A stretch of DNA of 36,680 bases. Origin: Mycobacterium interjectum (GTDB lineage Bacteria > Actinomycetota > Actinomycetes > Mycobacteriales > Mycobacteriaceae). The DNA lies in NCBI RefSeq assembly GCF_900078675.2, contig NZ_LT546237.1, positions 3,521,908 through 3,558,587 of the forward strand, given 5' to 3'. Position numbers and translations under genes: made by a program. Position 1 is the stretch's first letter, and each line of letters begins with the position of its first letter. Positions 21,508 to 30,562 of the stretch are shown piece after piece. The notes under the pieces were generated by a model. The model was not told the origin of the DNA and searched no databases. It worked only from the letters and a program-made list of their open reading frames with translations.

Positions 21508-23175
21508 CTAGGTGATGTCGTCGGCGGCGCCGCGGCCCGCCGCGCGGCCCGAGAAGATGCAGCCGCCCAGGAAGGTGCCCTCCAGCGCCCGGTAGCCGTG
21601 CACGCCGCCGCCGCCGAATCCGGCCACCTCGCCGGCCGCGTACAGCCCGGAGAGCGGGGTGCCGTCGCCCTTGAGCACCCGCCCGGCCAGGTCGGTCTCG
21701 ATGCCGCCCAACGTCTTTCGGGTCAGGATGTGCAGCTTAACCGCGATCATCGGCCCGGCCTTCGGATCGGTCAACCGGTGCGGCGCGACCACCCGGCCCA
21801 GCCGGTCCCCGATATAGCCCCGGGCGGCCCGGATCGCCGTGATCTGGCTGTCCTTGGTGTACCTGTTGGCCACCTCACGGTCGCGGGCGGTGACCTCGGC
21901 CTCGACCGTGGCGTAGTCGAGCGGCTCCACGTCGGGCAGCTTGTTCATCGCCGTCACCAACTCGCGCAAGGAGCCCGCGCTGACGAAATCCACGCCCCGG
22001 TCGACAAAGGCCTGCACCGGCCCCGGCGCCCCGGAGCTGGCCCGATTACGTAGCAGCTCGCGCACGCTCTGGCCGGTCAGATCGGGATTCTGCTCCTGAC
22101 CGGACAGCGCGAACTCCTTCTCGATGATCTTGGCGTTCAACACAAACCAGGTGTAGTCATGCCCAGACTGGGTGATGTACTCCAGCGTGCCCAGAGTGTC
22201 GAAGCCGGGATACAGCGGGACCGGCAACCGCTTACCGGACGCGTCCAGCCACAGCGAGGACGGCCCCGGAATGATCCGGATGCCGTGCAGCGGCCAGATC
22301 GGGTCGTAGTTGGTGATGCCCTCGGTGTAATGCCACATCCGGTCGGGGTTGATCACCCGCGCGCCGGCCCGTTGGGAAATTGCGATCATCCTACCGTCGA
22401 CATGCGCAGGTACCCCGGCGAGCAATTGCTCGGGAACCCGGCCCATTCGCTTGGGCCAATTCTTTCGCACCAGCTCGTGGTTGCCGCCGATGCCCCCGCT
22501 GGTGACCAGCACCGCGGGGGCGCGAAACTCGAATTGGCCCAGCGCTTTCCGCGACGAGGCCACTCCGCGCGCCGCGGGCGACGGCTCCAGCACGGTGCCG
22601 CGGACGCCGGTCACCGCGCCACCTTCGACGATCAACTCGTCGACCTGGTGGCGATGGGCGAAGCGCACCGTGGAGCGGTCGCGCAACTGACGCGCGAAGA
22701 TTTCCACCAACGCCGGCCCGGTACCCCACGTGATGTGGAAACGCGGCACCGAGTTGCCATGCCCCTGAGCACCGTAACCGCCGCGCTCCGCCCAACCCAC
22801 CAGTGGAAAAATCTTGTGCCCGCGGGCACGCAGCCAGCTGCGTTTCTCCCCGGCCGCGAAATCGACGTAGGCATGCGCCCATTGGCGCGGCCAGTAGTCT
22901 TCGGGCCGGTCGAACGCCGCGGTGCCGAGCCAATCCTGCAGGGCGAGTTCATGACTGTCGCGGATGCCCAGCCGGCGCTGCTCCGGGCTGTCGACAAAGA
23001 ACAAGCCGCCGAACGACCAAAACGCCTGCCCGCCCAGGTTGGCGCTGTTCTCCTGGTCGACGATCAGCACCCGCAGCCCGCGCTCCACCAATTCGCACGC
23101 GGCTACCAGGCCCGCCAGCCCGGCACCGACGATGACCGCGTCAGCGGCGAAATCCGAGCCCCAAGATTCGCTCAT
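21508..23175 (-). CDS. FAD-binding dehydrogenase (fumarate reductase/KstD-like fold), Rv0785 position
   Basis: A 555-residue flavoprotein. The N-terminal Rossmann motif is VIVGAGLAGLVAACELVERG followed by the acidic LIVDQE. NLGGQAFWSFGGLFFVDSPE and the C-terminal GLYAAGEVAGFGGGGVHGYR with LEGTFLGGCIFSGRAAG mark the FAD_binding_2 family, which includes fumarate reductases and 3-ketosteroid dehydrogenases. This subgroup is usually annotated only as FAD-binding dehydrogenase. The substrate is unknown; steroid or fatty-acid-like oxidation is possible. It lies 48 bp downstream of the Rv0784-type gene, with a GC hairpin between. Confidence 0.9.
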   Translation of the reverse strand: MSESWGSDFAADAVIVGAGLAGLVAACELVERGLRVLIVDQENSANLGGQAFWSFGGLFFVDSPEQRRLGIRDSHELALQDWLGTAAFDRPEDYWPRQWAHAYVDFAAGEKRSWLRARGHKIFPLVGWAERGGYGAQGHGNSVPRFHITWGTGPALVEIFARQLRDRSTVRFAHRHQVDELIVEGGAVTGVRGTVLEPSPAARGVASSRKALGQFEFRAPAVLVTSGGIGGNHELVRKNWPKRMGRVPEQLLAGVPAHVDGRMIAISQRAGARVINPDRMWHYTEGITNYDPIWPLHGIRIIPGPSSLWLDASGKRLPVPLYPGFDTLGTLEYITQSGHDYTWFVLNAKIIEKEFALSGQEQNPDLTGQSVRELLRNRASSGAPGPVQAFVDRGVDFVSAGSLRELVTAMNKLPDVEPLDYATVEAEVTARDREVANRYTKDSQITAIRAARGYIGDRLGRVVAPHRLTDPKAGPMIAVKLHILTRKTLGGIETDLAGRVLKGDGTPLSGLYAAGEVAGFGGGGVHGYRALEGTFLGGCIFSGRAAGRGAADDIT

Positions 23176-23191
23176 GTAGCACCAGGGTAAT

Positions 23192-23207
23192 GCCCCCGGG
23201 CGGGGGC
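23192..23207. other. GC hairpin between Rv0784- and Rv0785-type genes
   Basis: GCCCCC (23192-23197), a 4-nt loop and GGGGGC (23202-23207) form a perfect 6-bp stem in the 48-bp gap between two genes on the same strand. There is no T-run. It could attenuate or stabilise the transcript, or be incidental. Confidence 0.3.
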
Positions 23208-23223
23208 CGATCAGGCGCTTGGA

Positions 23224-23928
23224 TCAGGCCGCGTCGAGGATCGCCTTGCTGGACCGCCACCGGTACACCGTGGGCGCGCAACCGTGCATCTGAGCGAGGT
23301 CGACGGCGTCCAGCATCGCCTGCAGCGGGCCGGGCTTGCGCAATTGATGCGCGGCCACCGCCACCCGCACGATGCCGCCGCGGCGCGCGATCCGCTCCGC
23401 GGACAGCACCACCATGCGGCACCACCACGGCTCGGTCAGGAAGCCCTCGCCGATGCCCAGCACCCGCGTGCGCTCGGTGCTGCGCCGGACCAGGTCGGTG
23501 ATCCCATGCAGATCGGCGAGCAACCGGAAGCCGTTCTGTGGCAACGCCTTGACGACGCCGGGTGACACCACCCAGCCCGGCGCCGCGAACAACCGGGTGC
23601 GCAGGCCGAGGTGCTCGAGCACCCGATCGGCGCCCATCAGTCGCAGGTTGGCCTCGTGGGCGCGCAGGACCGCGAATTCTCCGCGGCGCTTCTTGGTGGC
23701 GGGGTCGTCGTAGCCGTGCAGCACGATGGCGTCGCCGCCGGCCCGCCGGGCGGTCAGCCAGTCGACGGTGTGCGGGTCCCGGTCGAGCCGGTAATCACCC
23801 TTGAGCCGTGGAGCAACCAGCAATGAGACCGGAACTTCGCGGGCGTCCATTTGCGCGCAGAACGCCGCGACGTCGTCCAGGGTGCGTTCGCCAATCCCCG
23901 ACACCGAGACGATCAATTTTCCAGACAC
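23224..23928 (-). CDS. DUF2334-type polysaccharide deacetylase-like protein, Rv0784 position
   Basis: A 234-residue protein with a NodB-like barrel pattern: LIVSVSGIGERTLDDVAAFC, VPVSLLVAPRLKGDYRLD, DAIVLHGYDD (in place of the usual His-rich metal motif), FAAPGWVVSPG, and VRVAVAAHQLRKPG near the end. These blocks fit DUF2334, related to carbohydrate esterase 4. DIVLHGY retains a His, but activity is not proven. The GTG at 23928 begins the conserved region; the longer open frame upstream is not coding. It is upstream of the FAD dehydrogenase and divergent from emrB. Confidence 0.82.
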   Translation of the reverse strand: MSGKLIVSVSGIGERTLDDVAAFCAQMDAREVPVSLLVAPRLKGDYRLDRDPHTVDWLTARRAGGDAIVLHGYDDPATKKRRGEFAVLRAHEANLRLMGADRVLEHLGLRTRLFAAPGWVVSPGVVKALPQNGFRLLADLHGITDLVRRSTERTRVLGIGEGFLTEPWWCRMVVLSAERIARRGGIVRVAVAAHQLRKPGPLQAMLDAVDLAQMHGCAPTVYRWRSSKAILDAA

Positions 23929-24137
23929 ACCCGCAGTTTGACGATGCCAGGTGTCGGGATGGTGAAGGACACGCAGACAGCAGGCGTATATCGGCCCAGG
24001 TCGGCGCCGCCCGGAAGCCGCAAAACGGGCCGCGCCGGTGGGCCGGAACCCGCCCGAAAGGACCCGCCCGCACGCCCGGTCAGCAAACGCGTCCCGGCGC
24101 GGGCCGGCGCGATCGATTCGATATGCTAAGCAACGCC

Positions 24138-25736
24138 ATGGACAAGGCCCGATCAGCAGCGGCCGACACCGCGCCGCCCACCGCTTCAGCACAGCCGCCG
24201 GGCGCCCATGCCTTCCCGGCCAAGCTGGACGCGGGGCTGTTGCGGATCTCCGGGGTGTGCCTGTTGGCCACGGTGATGGCGATCCTGGACGTCACGGTCG
24301 TCGCCGTCGCGCAACGCACCTTCATCGATCAATTCGGATCGAGCCAGGCCGTGGTCGGTTGGACCATGACCGGCTACACGCTGGCGTTGGCGTCGGTGAT
24401 TCCGTTGACGGGGTGGGCGGCCGACCGCTTCGGCACCAAACGGTTGTTCATGGGATCGGTGGTGGCGTTCGCCCTGGGTTCGCTGCTGTGCGCGGTGGCC
24501 TCAACGATTGTGCAGCTCATCGTGTTTCGAGTGGTCCAGGGGATCGGCGGCGGCATGCTGATGCCGCTGGGATTCATGATCATGACCCGCGAAGCGGGCC
24601 CCGCCCGCCTCGGCCGTCTGATGTCCATCCTGAGCATCCCCATGCTGCTCGCCCCGATCGGTGGGCCCATCCTGGGCGGCTGGCTCATCGACACCTCCAG
24701 CTGGAGGTGGATTTTCCTGATCAACCTGCCGATCGGGCTCGTGACGCTGGTCCTGGCGGCGATCGTGTTCCCCGGCGATCAAGCGGCGCGGTCGGAAACG
24801 TTCGACGTCGTCGGTGGATTGCTGCTGTCGCCGGGGCTGGCCACGTTCCTGTTCGCGGTGTCGTCCGTCCCGCGCTGCGGGACCGTGGCCGATCGTCGTG
24901 TCTTGCTTCCGGCGGTCGTCGGCCTGGCCTTGATTGCCGCGTTCGTCGTGCACGCGCGGCGCCGTGCCGATCACCCACTCATCGATCTGCGGCTGTTCCA
25001 GAACAAGGTGATCACCCAGGCCAATGTGACGATGCTGCTGTTCGCCACCGCCTTTTTCGGCGCGGGCCTGCTGCTGCCGAGCTACTTCCAGCAGGTGCTG
25101 CACCAGACGCCCATGCAGGCCGGCGTGCACATGATCCCGCAGGGGCTGGGCGCCATGCTGACCATGCGGCTGACCGGGCCGCTGGTGGACAGGCAGGGGC
25201 CGGGCAAGATCGTGCTGGTCGGCATCGCGTTGATCATTGCGGGCCTGGGCACCTTCGCCCTCGGGGTGGCCAAGCAGACCCCGTACCTACCCACACTGCT
25301 GGTCGGGTTGGCGATCACGGGCCTGGGCATGGGCTGCACCATGATGCCGCTGTCCGTCGCGTCGGTGCAGGCGCTGTCCCCGCACCAGATCGCCCGCGGC
25401 ACAACGCTGATGAGCGTCAGCCATCAGGTGGGCGGTTCGATGGGAACCGCGTTGATGTCGATGGTCCTCACCAACCAGTTCAACCACAGCGAGAACATCG
25501 CCGCGGCACGTAAACTGGCGACGCTCCAACAGAAGGCGGCCGCCACCGGCGTGCCGGTCGACCCGTCCGCGGTGCCCCCGCAGACGCTGGCCCCGGGCTT
25601 CCCGGGCAGCGTGCTGCACGACCTTTCGCACGCGTACACACTGGTATTCGCGATCGCGGTGGTGTTGGTGACGTTCACCATCATCCCGGCGGCGTTCCTA
25701 CCGAAGCAGCCGGCCATTCAAACGGCCCTCGACTAG
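24138..25736 (+). CDS. emrB: MFS multidrug efflux transporter, DHA2 (EmrB/QacA) family
   Basis: A 532-residue inner-membrane drug:proton antiporter with about 14 predicted helices. Helix 1 holds LLATVMAILDVTVVAVA; motif A is GWAADRFGTKRLFM; motif C of antiporters is in LAPIGGPILGGWLID with SWRWIFLINLPIG after it. A soluble stretch (residues about 455-495) precedes the last helix. The ATG at 24138 is chosen because a -10-like TATGCT (24122-24127) overlaps the only other nearby ATG (24123). It corresponds to Rv0783c. It converges on the TetR gene with 6 bp between, so that regulator need not control it. Substrates are not predictable. Confidence 0.93.
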   Translation: MDKARSAAADTAPPTASAQPPGAHAFPAKLDAGLLRISGVCLLATVMAILDVTVVAVAQRTFIDQFGSSQAVVGWTMTGYTLALASVIPLTGWAADRFGTKRLFMGSVVAFALGSLLCAVASTIVQLIVFRVVQGIGGGMLMPLGFMIMTREAGPARLGRLMSILSIPMLLAPIGGPILGGWLIDTSSWRWIFLINLPIGLVTLVLAAIVFPGDQAARSETFDVVGGLLLSPGLATFLFAVSSVPRCGTVADRRVLLPAVVGLALIAAFVVHARRRADHPLIDLRLFQNKVITQANVTMLLFATAFFGAGLLLPSYFQQVLHQTPMQAGVHMIPQGLGAMLTMRLTGPLVDRQGPGKIVLVGIALIIAGLGTFALGVAKQTPYLPTLLVGLAITGLGMGCTMMPLSVASVQALSPHQIARGTTLMSVSHQVGGSMGTALMSMVLTNQFNHSENIAAARKLATLQQKAAATGVPVDPSAVPPQTLAPGFPGSVLHDLSHAYTLVFAIAVVLVTFTIIPAAFLPKQPAIQTALD

Positions 25737-25742
25737 CGCCGC

Positions 25743-26300
25743 TCACCCCTCGAACAGCATCGCCGCGATCCGCGCGACCGTGTCCATCGGATCGGTCTGC
25801 CTGATGTGGACGTTGACCGCGTCGTTGAGCCACAGCGTAGAGAACCCGTGCACCAGTGACCACGCCGCGAGTTGAGCGCCCGCGGGGTCGGCCCGCGCGT
25901 TGGGGTCCCGCAGGGTCGCGACGCCGCGGGAAAGCTCGGCCCCGGCGGCGGCCTCGGCCGCGGCCAGTTCGGTGTCGGCCGCGTCCAGCAGCGACTTGTT
26001 GAACATCACCTGGTAGTGGCCGGGGTGCTCGAGGGCGAACCGCACGTAGGCGAGGGCCGCGTCGGCGAAGCGGCCACGAGCATTCGCCAGCGCCTCGGCC
26101 AGCAGCTGGAATCCCTGGGTCGCCAGCGCGGTGAACAAGCCCCGCCGATCGGTGAAGTGATGGGCCGGGGCGGCGTGCGACACGCCCGCGCTGCGCGCCA
26201 ACTCGCGCAACGAGACCCCGTCCGCGCCCCGTTCGGCGACCAGGCGGCCCGCCTCGGCGAGGATCACCGCGCGCAGGTCGCCGTGGTGGTAGCGGTTCAC
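25743..26300 (-). CDS. TetR-family regulator paired with the DoxX-like gene
   Basis: A 185-residue TetR protein. The HTH is in residues 5-50 (HHGDLRAVILAEAGRLVAER, then LRELARSAGVSHAAPAHHF). HPGHYQVMFNKSLLD and SLVHGFSTLWLND belong to the WHG/TetR_C_13-type ligand domain. The GTG at 26300 has TATGCT (26307-26312) exactly 6 nt upstream, suggesting a leaderless mRNA. It is divergent from the DoxX-like gene, and both promoters contain the GACAGTGAC motif. In H37Rv, as recalled, no TetR/DoxX pair lies between emrB and ptrB, so this is probably an insertion. Confidence 0.9.
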   Translation of the reverse strand: MNRYHHGDLRAVILAEAGRLVAERGADGVSLRELARSAGVSHAAPAHHFTDRRGLFTALATQGFQLLAEALANARGRFADAALAYVRFALEHPGHYQVMFNKSLLDAADTELAAAEAAAGAELSRGVATLRDPNARADPAGAQLAAWSLVHGFSTLWLNDAVNVHIRQTDPMDTVARIAAMLFEG

Positions 26301-26322
26301 GCCGCCAGCATACCGACCGAAC

Positions 26323-26350
26323 TTGACAGTGACTAGATAGGTGCTATCTT
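26323..26350 (+). promoter_or_regulatory. Putative promoter of the DoxX-like gene
   Basis: TTGACA (26323-26328, a perfect -35) and TATCTT (26345-26350) are separated by 16 nt. The left GACAGTGAC box overlaps the -35, so a bound regulator would block it. Confidence 0.5.
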
Positions 26351-26375
26351 CGAGTGCTACAATCTTGTCACTGTC
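26325..26375. promoter_or_regulatory. Inverted GACAGTGAC pair, candidate TetR operators
   Basis: GACAGTGAC (26325-26333) recurs as GTCACTGTC (26367-26375) in opposite orientation 33 bp away; flanks agree too (each is followed by N-AGAT reading outward from its strand). A smaller palindrome GATAG-GTG-CTATC (26336-26348) lies between. The left copy covers the -35 of DoxX and the -35 region of the TetR gene. Confidence 0.5.
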
Positions 26376-26391
26376 TAGATTGGAATGTCAG

Positions 26392-26838
26392 ATGGCCCCG
26401 TTGATCACGCTGCTCCTGAGCACCATCGCCGCCCGCAGCATCGGGGCGCTCGGCGTCGCCTACGTCAACAACTGGACCGCCGCGATCGCCGTCGGGCTGG
26501 CGGCGATGTTCCTGCTGACCGGCTTTTCGCACTTCGCGCCGCCGCTGCGGCGGGATCTCGTCGCGATCGTGCCGCCCCGCCTGCCCGCTCCCGGCTACCT
26601 CGTGACGTTCACCGGCCTGCTGGAGTTGCTGGGCGCCGTGGGCCTGTTGGTTCCCGCGACCCGGGTGGCGGCCGCCGTCTGCCTCGTAGTGCTGATGCTG
26701 GCCATGTTCCCGGCCAATGTCTATGCGTCCCGGATGCCAGATCCGCCCAAATCGATGACGACCCGGCTACCCCTGCGGACGGCCATCCAGGTTGTCTTCC
26801 TGGCCGCCGCCATAGCGGTCGCGGTCGGCCGCGGCTAG
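26392..26838 (+). CDS. DoxX-like integral membrane protein
   Basis: A 148-residue protein with about four transmembrane helices ([75 protein letters not shown]). SHFAPPLRRDLVAIVPP and FPANVYASRMPDPP are typical of the DoxX family. Such proteins act in oxidative-stress or quinone-linked membrane redox, but function is unsettled. The ATG at 26392 has a weak GGAA site. It is divergent from the TetR gene. Its last 72 nt overlap the 3' end of ptrB on the other strand. Confidence 0.85.
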   Translation: MAPLITLLLSTIAARSIGALGVAYVNNWTAAIAVGLAAMFLLTGFSHFAPPLRRDLVAIVPPRLPAPGYLVTFTGLLELLGAVGLLVPATRVAAAVCLVVLMLAMFPANVYASRMPDPPKSMTTRLPLRTAIQVVFLAAAIAVAVGRG

Positions 26839-28929
26839 CAGCCACGCGTACTGGAAAGCGGTTTCCTGCCAGGCCTTGTAACGACCGCTGACGCCGCCGT
26901 GTCCCGCATTCATCTGCGTCTTCAACAAGACCGGGTTGCCGTCGGTGTTGGCATGCCGCAGCGCCGCAACCCACTTGGCCGGCTCCACGTAATACACGCG
27001 GGTGTCGTTCAGGGACGTCATCGCCAGGATGGCCGGATACCTCTTGGCCTCGACATTCTCGTAGGGCGAATACGACTTCATGTACGAGTAGACATCGCCG
27101 TCGCTCAACGGGTTTCCCCACTCGTCCCACTCGGTGACGGTCAGCGGCAAGGACGGGTCGAGGATGGTGGTCAGCGGGTCGACGAAGGGGACCTGCGCGA
27201 GGATGCCGGCGAAGAGATCCGGTGCCAGGTTGGCCACCGCACCCATCAGGAGACCGCCGGCGCTACCGCCGAGCGCGACCAGCTGGTGCGGCCGGGTCAG
27301 ACCTGAGTCCACCAAGTGCCTTGCCACCGCGACGAAGTCGGTGAAGGTGTTCTTCTTTGCCAGCAGCTTGCCGTGCTCATACCACAGCCGGCCCATCTCG
27401 CCACCGCCACGTACGTGGGCGATGACGAAGACCATGCCGCGGTCCAGCAGCGACAATCGGGCGATCGAAAAGCTCGGGTCGGTGCACAGCTCGTAGGCGC
27501 CGTAACCGTACAGCATTGTGGGCGCAGGGAATTCGACGTCGGCGCGATGCACGATCGACACGGGGATCTCGGTGCCGTCGTCCGCCTGCGCCCAGTCGCG
27601 CCGTTCGATGTAGTCGGCGGGCCGGTAGCCGCCCAGGACGGGTTGCTCGCGCAGCAGCGTCCGCTCACCGGTGGCGAGGTCGACGTCGTAGATCTGCGCC
27701 GGGGTCACCAGAGATCCGGCCCTGATCCGCAGCTTGGGCGAATCCCAGTTGGGATTGCCGCCCAACCCGCACGACATCAACTCGGAGTCGAACGAGATTT
27801 CCTCGGGCTTGCCGTAGGTCCCGTCGGACCCGAAGGGCCACAACTGGACTCGCGGCAACGCCGCGCGCCGGTAACTCACCACCAGCTGACCGGCGAAGGC
27901 GTCCACGGCGTCGAGCCGGACATCGTCACGGTGCGGGATCAGGGTGCGCTGGCGCGTCGGATCGCTGACCGGGGCCTCGGTGAGCGTGAAGTTCACGGCC
28001 CCGTCGTTGTGCAGGATCAGGAATCGGTCCTGTCCACCGATGACGGCGTGCTCGGCCGAATACTCGATTCCTTCGCGGCGGGGCAGCACGACGGTGAACG
28101 TCGCGTCCGGGTCGGCGGCGTCCGCGTAACGCATCTCGGTGGTGATAGACGACCCCGAGGCGATGAACACGTACTTCTCGCTTCGGGTGAGCCCCACCCC
28201 CAGCCAAAACCGTTCGTCGGCTTCGTGATACACCAGCTCCGACGGCTCCCCCGAGCCGAGCCGGTACCGCCAGACTTTGTCGGGACGGTGGGCCGCGTCC
28301 AGGGTCAGGTAGTACACGGTGCGGTGATCGGCCGCCCAGGTCGCTCCCGCCGCGATGTCCGCGATCTCGTCGGGGTACGGCTGCCCGGTGCGTAAGTCCT
28401 TGAACCGCAGGGTATAGCGTTCGTCGCCGACGGTGTCGACGGAGTATGCCAGCAGGTTCCCGTCCAGGCTGACCATCGCGGCGCCCAGTGCAAAGAATTC
28501 GTGGCCCTCGGCCTCCGCGTTCGAGTCGAGCAGAACCTGCTCGCCGGGGATTTCGGTGTCCTCGTCGAGGATCGGCGGATCCCAGTCATCAGGATCGGTG
28601 ACCGGGCACCGGCACTGGACGCGGTACTGCTTGCCTTCGAAGGTGCGGGCGTAGTACCACCAGTCACCCTGCCGGGTCGGTACCGACAGGTCGGTCTCCT
28701 TGGTGCGCGACTTGATCTCGTCGAAGATCTGCTGCCGCAACGGTTCCAGGTGGGCCGTCATCCGGTCGACGTAGTCGTTCTCGGCCTCCAGGTAGCCGAT
28801 GACCTCGGGATCGGCCTTGTCGCGCAGCCATTCGTACGGGTCGATGAAGACGTCGCCGTGATGTTCGCGCCGGGTATCGACCCGCTTCGCGACCGGTGGC
28901 ACCAGCGCTTCCAGCGATGCCTCCGTCAT
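26767..28929 (-). CDS. ptrB: Oligopeptidase B (S9A prolyl oligopeptidase family)
   Basis: A 720-residue serine peptidase that cuts small peptides after basic residues. The N-terminal two-thirds form a beta-propeller that gates the active site (starting [20 protein letters not shown]). The catalytic domain has GGSAGGL with Ser556, NDTRV with Asp642 and [10 protein letters not shown] with His677. As recalled, H37Rv carries this gene split into Rv0781 and Rv0782; here it is one intact frame. The ATG overlaps the purC stop (ATGA), so it is coupled to purC. The last 24 codons overlap the DoxX-like gene on the opposite strand. Confidence 0.95.
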   Translation of the reverse strand: MTEASLEALVPPVAKRVDTRREHHGDVFIDPYEWLRDKADPEVIGYLEAENDYVDRMTAHLEPLRQQIFDEIKSRTKETDLSVPTRQGDWWYYARTFEGKQYRVQCRCPVTDPDDWDPPILDEDTEIPGEQVLLDSNAEAEGHEFFALGAAMVSLDGNLLAYSVDTVGDERYTLRFKDLRTGQPYPDEIADIAAGATWAADHRTVYYLTLDAAHRPDKVWRYRLGSGEPSELVYHEADERFWLGVGLTRSEKYVFIASGSSITTEMRYADAADPDATFTVVLPRREGIEYSAEHAVIGGQDRFLILHNDGAVNFTLTEAPVSDPTRQRTLIPHRDDVRLDAVDAFAGQLVVSYRRAALPRVQLWPFGSDGTYGKPEEISFDSELMSCGLGGNPNWDSPKLRIRAGSLVTPAQIYDVDLATGERTLLREQPVLGGYRPADYIERRDWAQADDGTEIPVSIVHRADVEFPAPTMLYGYGAYELCTDPSFSIARLSLLDRGMVFVIAHVRGGGEMGRLWYEHGKLLAKKNTFTDFVAVARHLVDSGLTRPHQLVALGGSAGGLLMGAVANLAPDLFAGILAQVPFVDPLTTILDPSLPLTVTEWDEWGNPLSDGDVYSYMKSYSPYENVEAKRYPAILAMTSLNDTRVYYVEPAKWVAALRHANTDGNPVLLKTQMNAGHGGVSGRYKAWQETAFQYAWLLAAADRDRYGGGQEDNLDGRPQG

Positions 28930-29819
28930 GCGCCCGGGCCGATCCAGCCGCCGAAGCTCAAGCCGGAAATGCGTTCGTAAGCCTCGATATAACGGCTTCG
29001 GGTGGCGTCTATGATGTCGTCGGGCAGCGGTGGCGGGGGTTGCGAACCGTGCCGGTCCCAGCCGGACTCGGGGCTGGTCAACCAGTTGCGCACGAACTGC
29101 TTGTCGAAACTGGTCTGCACCACACCCGCCCGGTAGTCCTGGGCGGGCCAGTACCGAGAGGAATCCGGGGTGAAGATCTCGTCGGCCAGCAGCAGGTTGC
29201 CGCCCGCGTCGGTGCCGAACTCGAACTTGGTGTCCGCGATGATGATTCCCCTCCTCAGCGCGTGGTCGGCGGCCTGAACATAGATCTGCAGCGTGCGGTC
29301 GCGCAACTGGTTGGCGCGCACCGCACCCACCATCTCGATCACCCGGGCGAACGAGATGTTCTCATCGTGGTCGCCCAGCGCCGCTTTCGTTGCCGGAGTG
29401 AATATCGGGGTGGCGAACCTGCTGGCCTCCACCAGACCCGGGGGCAGCGGGATGCCGCAGACCTGGCCGGTCGCCTGGTAGTCCAGCAGCCCCGACCCGG
29501 TCAGGTAACCGCGGGCCACACATTCCACCGGGAGCATCTCCAACCGCCGCACCACCAGCGCGCGGCCAAGCACCTCGTCGGGGATGCGCGGGTCGTCGGG
29601 CGGCCCGGCCAGGTGGTTGGGGGCCTCGACGAGGCCGAAGAAGAACACGCTCATCGCGGTCAGTATCCGGCCCTTGTCCGGGATGGTGCTGTCCAGGACG
29701 TAGTCGTATGCGGAGATCCGGTCGGTCGCCACCAGCAGCAGGTGCTCGTCGCCGACGCGGTAGATTTCCCGGACCTTGCCGCTGGCCACATGCTCGTAGT
29801 CGGACAGTGCTGGACGCAT
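28926..29819 (-). CDS. purC: SAICAR synthase, PurC
   Basis: A 297-residue phosphoribosylaminoimidazole-succinocarboxamide synthase that joins aspartate to CAIR with ATP in purine synthesis. Conserved blocks are ASGKVREIY (ATP loop), [32 protein letters not shown] and [14 protein letters not shown]. The ATG at 29819 has TAGGCT 6 nt upstream. It is coupled to ptrB by an ATGA overlap. It is divergent from the Rv0779c-type gene with 41 bp between. It corresponds to Rv0780. Confidence 0.98.
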   Translation of the reverse strand: MRPALSDYEHVASGKVREIYRVGDEHLLLVATDRISAYDYVLDSTIPDKGRILTAMSVFFFGLVEAPNHLAGPPDDPRIPDEVLGRALVVRRLEMLPVECVARGYLTGSGLLDYQATGQVCGIPLPPGLVEASRFATPIFTPATKAALGDHDENISFARVIEMVGAVRANQLRDRTLQIYVQAADHALRRGIIIADTKFEFGTDAGGNLLLADEIFTPDSSRYWPAQDYRAGVVQTSFDKQFVRNWLTSPESGWDRHGSQPPPPLPDDIIDATRSRYIEAYERISGLSFGGWIGPGA

Positions 29820-29825
29820 CGGGTC

Positions 29826-29831
29826 AGCCTA
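29826..29831 (-). promoter_or_regulatory. Putative -10 box for purC-ptrB
   Basis: Minus-strand TAGGCT fits TANNNT and is followed by 6 nt (gacccg) and the purC ATG. This suggests a leaderless transcript. Confidence 0.4.
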
Positions 29832-29860
29832 TCGGGCGGCCCTGTGCTGGGATCGAGGCT

Positions 29861-30490
29861 ATGACGTCGCTGCCATTGCGGATCCTGCCCTACGCCACCA
29901 CGCCCGGCCGGCTGGCCGCCCAACTTTTCAGCGATTTCGCCATCTTTTTGTGGTCGGTGATCTGGCTGCTCGTCGGCACGGCCGTCTACGACGCCATCTC
30001 GACGATCGCCGAGGCCGGCCGGCAGGTCGAGGTCGGCGCCAACGGCATCGCCGGCAATCTGGCATCGGCGGGCCAAAGGGCGCAGCACATTCCGGTGGTC
30101 GGGGACGCGGTCAGCAAGCCGCTCGTCTCCGCCAGCGCGGCCGCTCTGGACATCGCGGGGGCCGGACACAGCCTTGACACCACGGCGGGCGGGCTGGCGG
30201 TGCTGCTGTCGCTGGCCGTCGTCGCGGTGCCGCTGCTCATCGTGGTCGTCCCGTGGCTGTTCCTGCGGCTGCGGTTCTTCCGGCGCAAGTGGACCGTCAC
30301 CGGGCTGGCCGCGACCCCGGCCGGCGAACAGCTCCTGGCGCTGCGGGCCCTGACGAACCGGCCGCCGCGCAAGCTGGCCGCGATCAGCGCGGATCCGGTC
30401 GGCGGGTGGCGCCACGAGGATCCCGTCACGATCCGGGCGCTGGCCGCGCTGGAGCTGAGGGCGGCCGGGATCGCGCTGCGCACGGGCTGA
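29861..30490 (+). CDS. Two-helix membrane protein, Rv0779c position
   Basis: A 209-residue mycobacterial membrane protein. Helix 1 is at about residues 22-46 (FAIFLWSVIWLLVGTAVYDA) and helix 2 at about 111-137 (LAVLLSLAVVAVPLLIVVVP). Between them lies an Ala/Gly-rich segment of about 65 residues, and a basic hinge (FLRLRFFRRK) precedes a soluble C-terminus. No catalytic motif is visible. The ATG at 29861 gives a length close to that recalled for Rv0779c. It is divergent from purC and convergent with cyp126. Confidence 0.8.
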   Translation: MTSLPLRILPYATTPGRLAAQLFSDFAIFLWSVIWLLVGTAVYDAISTIAEAGRQVEVGANGIAGNLASAGQRAQHIPVVGDAVSKPLVSASAAALDIAGAGHSLDTTAGGLAVLLSLAVVAVPLLIVVVPWLFLRLRFFRRKWTVTGLAATPAGEQLLALRALTNRPPRKLAAISADPVGGWRHEDPVTIRALAALELRAAGIALRTG

Positions 30491-30516
30491 CCGGATTCAG
30501 GGCACGAGCGCAGCAG

Positions 30517-30556
30517 CCCGGCTATGCGCCGGGTGAGGGCTCGGCATCGGCGAGCC
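30517..30556. terminator. Double hairpin between convergent Rv0779c-type and cyp126 genes
   Basis: CCCGGC-N5-GCCGGG (30517-30533) and GGCTCG-N7-CGAGCC (30538-30556) are two perfect 6-bp stems in a row in the 72-bp convergent gap. There is no T-run, which is common in mycobacterial terminators. Confidence 0.45.
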
Positions 30557-30562
30557 GGGTGG

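Noticed and set aside
23192..23207. Rho-independent terminator between the Rv0784- and Rv0785-type genes
   Set aside because: The hairpin is perfect but short, has no T-run, and the two genes look cotranscribed; listed only as a hairpin.
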